From positions 1 through 7,619 of the forward strand of contig JAYSQR010000055.1 in the NCBI GenBank assembly GCA_043721435.1: a stretch of 7,619 nt of DNA. The letters are read 5' to 3'. Under the pieces are notes generated by a model that saw only the letters and a program-made list of their open reading frames with translations, made no database searches and had not been told where the DNA came from. Made by a program: the position numbers and the translations under genes. Source of the stretch: VFJL01 sp043721435 (GTDB lineage Bacteria; Pseudomonadota; Gammaproteobacteria; Burkholderiales; Nitrosomonadaceae). Position 1 is the stretch's first letter. Each line of letters begins with the position of its first letter. Positions 7,062-7,619 of the stretch are shown piece by piece.

Positions 7062-7090
7062 GGGGATATTTCCCCGGTTGCCAGTTGCCA
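7062..7090 (-). promoter_or_regulatory. Small hairpin and 7-bp tandem repeat just upstream of the exbB RBS
   Basis: GGGGA (7062-7066) and TCCCC (7071-7075) form a 5-bp stem with a TATT loop, ending 5 bases from the SD. Next to it GTTGCCA occurs twice in tandem (7077-7083 and 7084-7090). Both would lie in the exbB leader if transcription starts further upstream. A role in leader folding or regulator binding is speculative. No convincing promoter was found: minus-strand TTGACC (7155-7150) is a good -35, but no matching -10 lies 16-18 bases away. Confidence 0.3.
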
Positions 7091-7157
7091 AATTGCTAGT
7101 TAAAAAATTTATTGCTGCCAGAAATAAGATTTCCAGCATGGTTCAAACTGGTCAAAT

Positions 7158-7197
7158 TCTACTCCCGTCCCGGATTTAATAAATCTTGGTGAGTAGA
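7158..7197. promoter_or_regulatory. Nested dyad upstream of exbB (candidate operator)
   Basis: TCTACTC (7158-7164) and GAGTAGA (7191-7197) are exact reverse complements separated by 26 bases. Near the centre is a perfect odd palindrome GATTTA-A-TAAATC (7173-7185). The block lies about 110-150 bases before the exbB start and just before the decayed channel-gene copy begins. It does not match the Fur box consensus as I know it. It could be an operator for the exb operon or a scar of the rearrangement. Confidence 0.35.
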
Positions 7198-7214
7198 TTG
7201 ATGACAGAAGTAGC

Positions 7215-7452
7215 CGTGGGGATCGGACTGAGCGGCCCATTGCTGAATGCGCAAACCCTGGGCCATGAACAACGGGGGGTCGCAGCCCAGGCAAGGAAGG
7301 TGCTGGCCCAATACGATAACAATACAAGCAAACCATGCTGGTGGCGGTCGTGCGACTCTACAAAACCCTGGATGGTGGATGGTTGCCGGGATGAGTGAAA
7401 GATATCGAATGGTACTCGGGTCTTGGGTAGCTGGGTGGCTTGCCGGTTCGGA
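7215..7452 (+). pseudogene. Decayed fragment of a second outer-membrane efflux channel gene (NodT family)
   Basis: Reading from about 7215, GIGLSGPLLNAQTLGHEQ and AQARKVLAQY repeat residues ~336-370 of the channel protein encoded at 3736-5124. Similarity then jumps to that gene's last codons (VVRLYKTL, GGW-PG equivalents) and runs about 60 bases past the stop. Two lesions are visible. A 219-base segment (4849-5067 in the intact copy) is missing between short CTGGTG-x-CG repeats, and an 11-base near-tandem duplication at 7309-7330 breaks the frame. There is no 5' part, start codon or signal peptide, so this is not a functional gene. In the aligned first block I counted about eleven synonymous against four or five amino-acid changes. 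This suggests the copy diverged while still under selection. The left limit is uncertain: weak similarity may begin near 7201. Confidence 0.85.
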
Positions 7453-7619
7453 CAAACCTGAAAACCGGATTTACTCCGTTCTCATTGACTGCTAATGACA
7501 CACAGCTGCCGGTCGTGCTTTCGAGATATCGTCAAATCTGGTGTATGACCTTTTCAAGGAAGGTCGGTCAGGCGGCGAGTTTTTGCTGGCCTGATTGATC
7601 TTCTTTTACTTCCTCGCCA
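7453..7619. other. Right-hand end with no securely identified gene
   Basis: After the channel-gene remnant no complete gene is seen. GACCTT (7547-7552) and AAGGTC (7560-7565) form a short dyad with no T-run. On the minus strand an open frame enters from the right edge and ends at TGA 7570-7568, reading GEEVKEDQSGQQKLAA. This could be the C-terminus of a leftward gene. On the plus strand 7499-7592 is also open, without a start codon. I cannot choose between them. Confidence 0.35.
7568..7619 (-). CDS. Possible 3' end of a leftward gene (partial, unidentified)
   Basis: Sixteen codons are open from the window edge to TGA at 7570-7568 and end with the charged, hydrophilic sequence KEDQSGQQKLAA, plausible as a protein tail. 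Nothing identifies a family, and this length of open frame is expected by chance. Listed only so that the edge can be checked against flanking sequence. Confidence 0.2.
   Translation of the reverse strand, partial: GEEVKEDQSGQQKLAA

Noticed and set aside
7047..7139. Longer exbB start at ATG 7139 adding 31 residues
   Set aside because: The added residues do not resemble ExbB, while ATG 7046 has a GGAGGT ribosome site four bases upstream and gives a normal ExbB N-terminus.
7499..7592. Plus-strand open frame of 30 codons near the right edge
   Set aside because: It has no start codon and no family resemblance. An overlapping minus-strand frame is equally open, so neither is supported.

Overview
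The window looks like a chromosomal segment of a Gram-negative betaproteobacterium of moderate GC content. The style of the TonB-domain, ExbB/ExbD and RND proteins reminds me of the ammonia-oxidising Nitrosomonadaceae. That is an impression from protein style and cannot be verified here. No tRNA, rRNA, CRISPR array or complete insertion sequence is visible.

Layout from left to right. (1) Positions 1-95: what looks like the start of a gene running left off the window (SD plus ATG on the minus strand at 34-20). Its leader and start codon are bracketed by a perfect 9-bp inverted repeat. (2) 96-512 (+): a TonB C-terminal domain with no membrane anchor, no proline-rich arm and no visible ribosome binding site, probably the 3' remnant of a larger tonB gene. 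(3) 513-625: an intergenic gap with overlapping palindromes at 554-594. (4) 626-5124 (+): a two-gene efflux operon. It encodes an intact HAE1-type RND inner-membrane pump and, with a 4-base ATGA overlap, an outer-membrane lipoprotein channel of the NodT/OprM type. The periplasmic adaptor gene normally found upstream is absent. (5) 5125-5232: a short convergent intergenic region. (6) 7046-5233 (-): a compact exbB-exbD-X operon. X sits in the usual TonB position and has a TonB-like anchor and proline-rich linker, but its C-terminal domain does not look like TonB. (7) 7047-7200: the upstream region of exbB, with a strong SD and several dyads. (8) 7215-7452 (+): a decayed second copy of the 3' end of the efflux channel gene, with an internal deletion and a small tandem duplication. 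(9) 7453-7619: little that can be supported, except a possible C-terminal end of another minus-strand gene.

How the parts may work together. RND pump and channel would form a proton-driven tripartite exporter once an adaptor from elsewhere joins. ExbB/ExbD form a proton-driven motor, and X would be its force-transmitting partner. The motor cassette is flanked by two direct copies of the efflux-channel gene end. Together with the truncated TonB domain at the left, this suggests a rearranged locus. The most interesting items are the non-canonical partner X, the adaptor-less efflux operon, and the repeat-flanked exb cassette.
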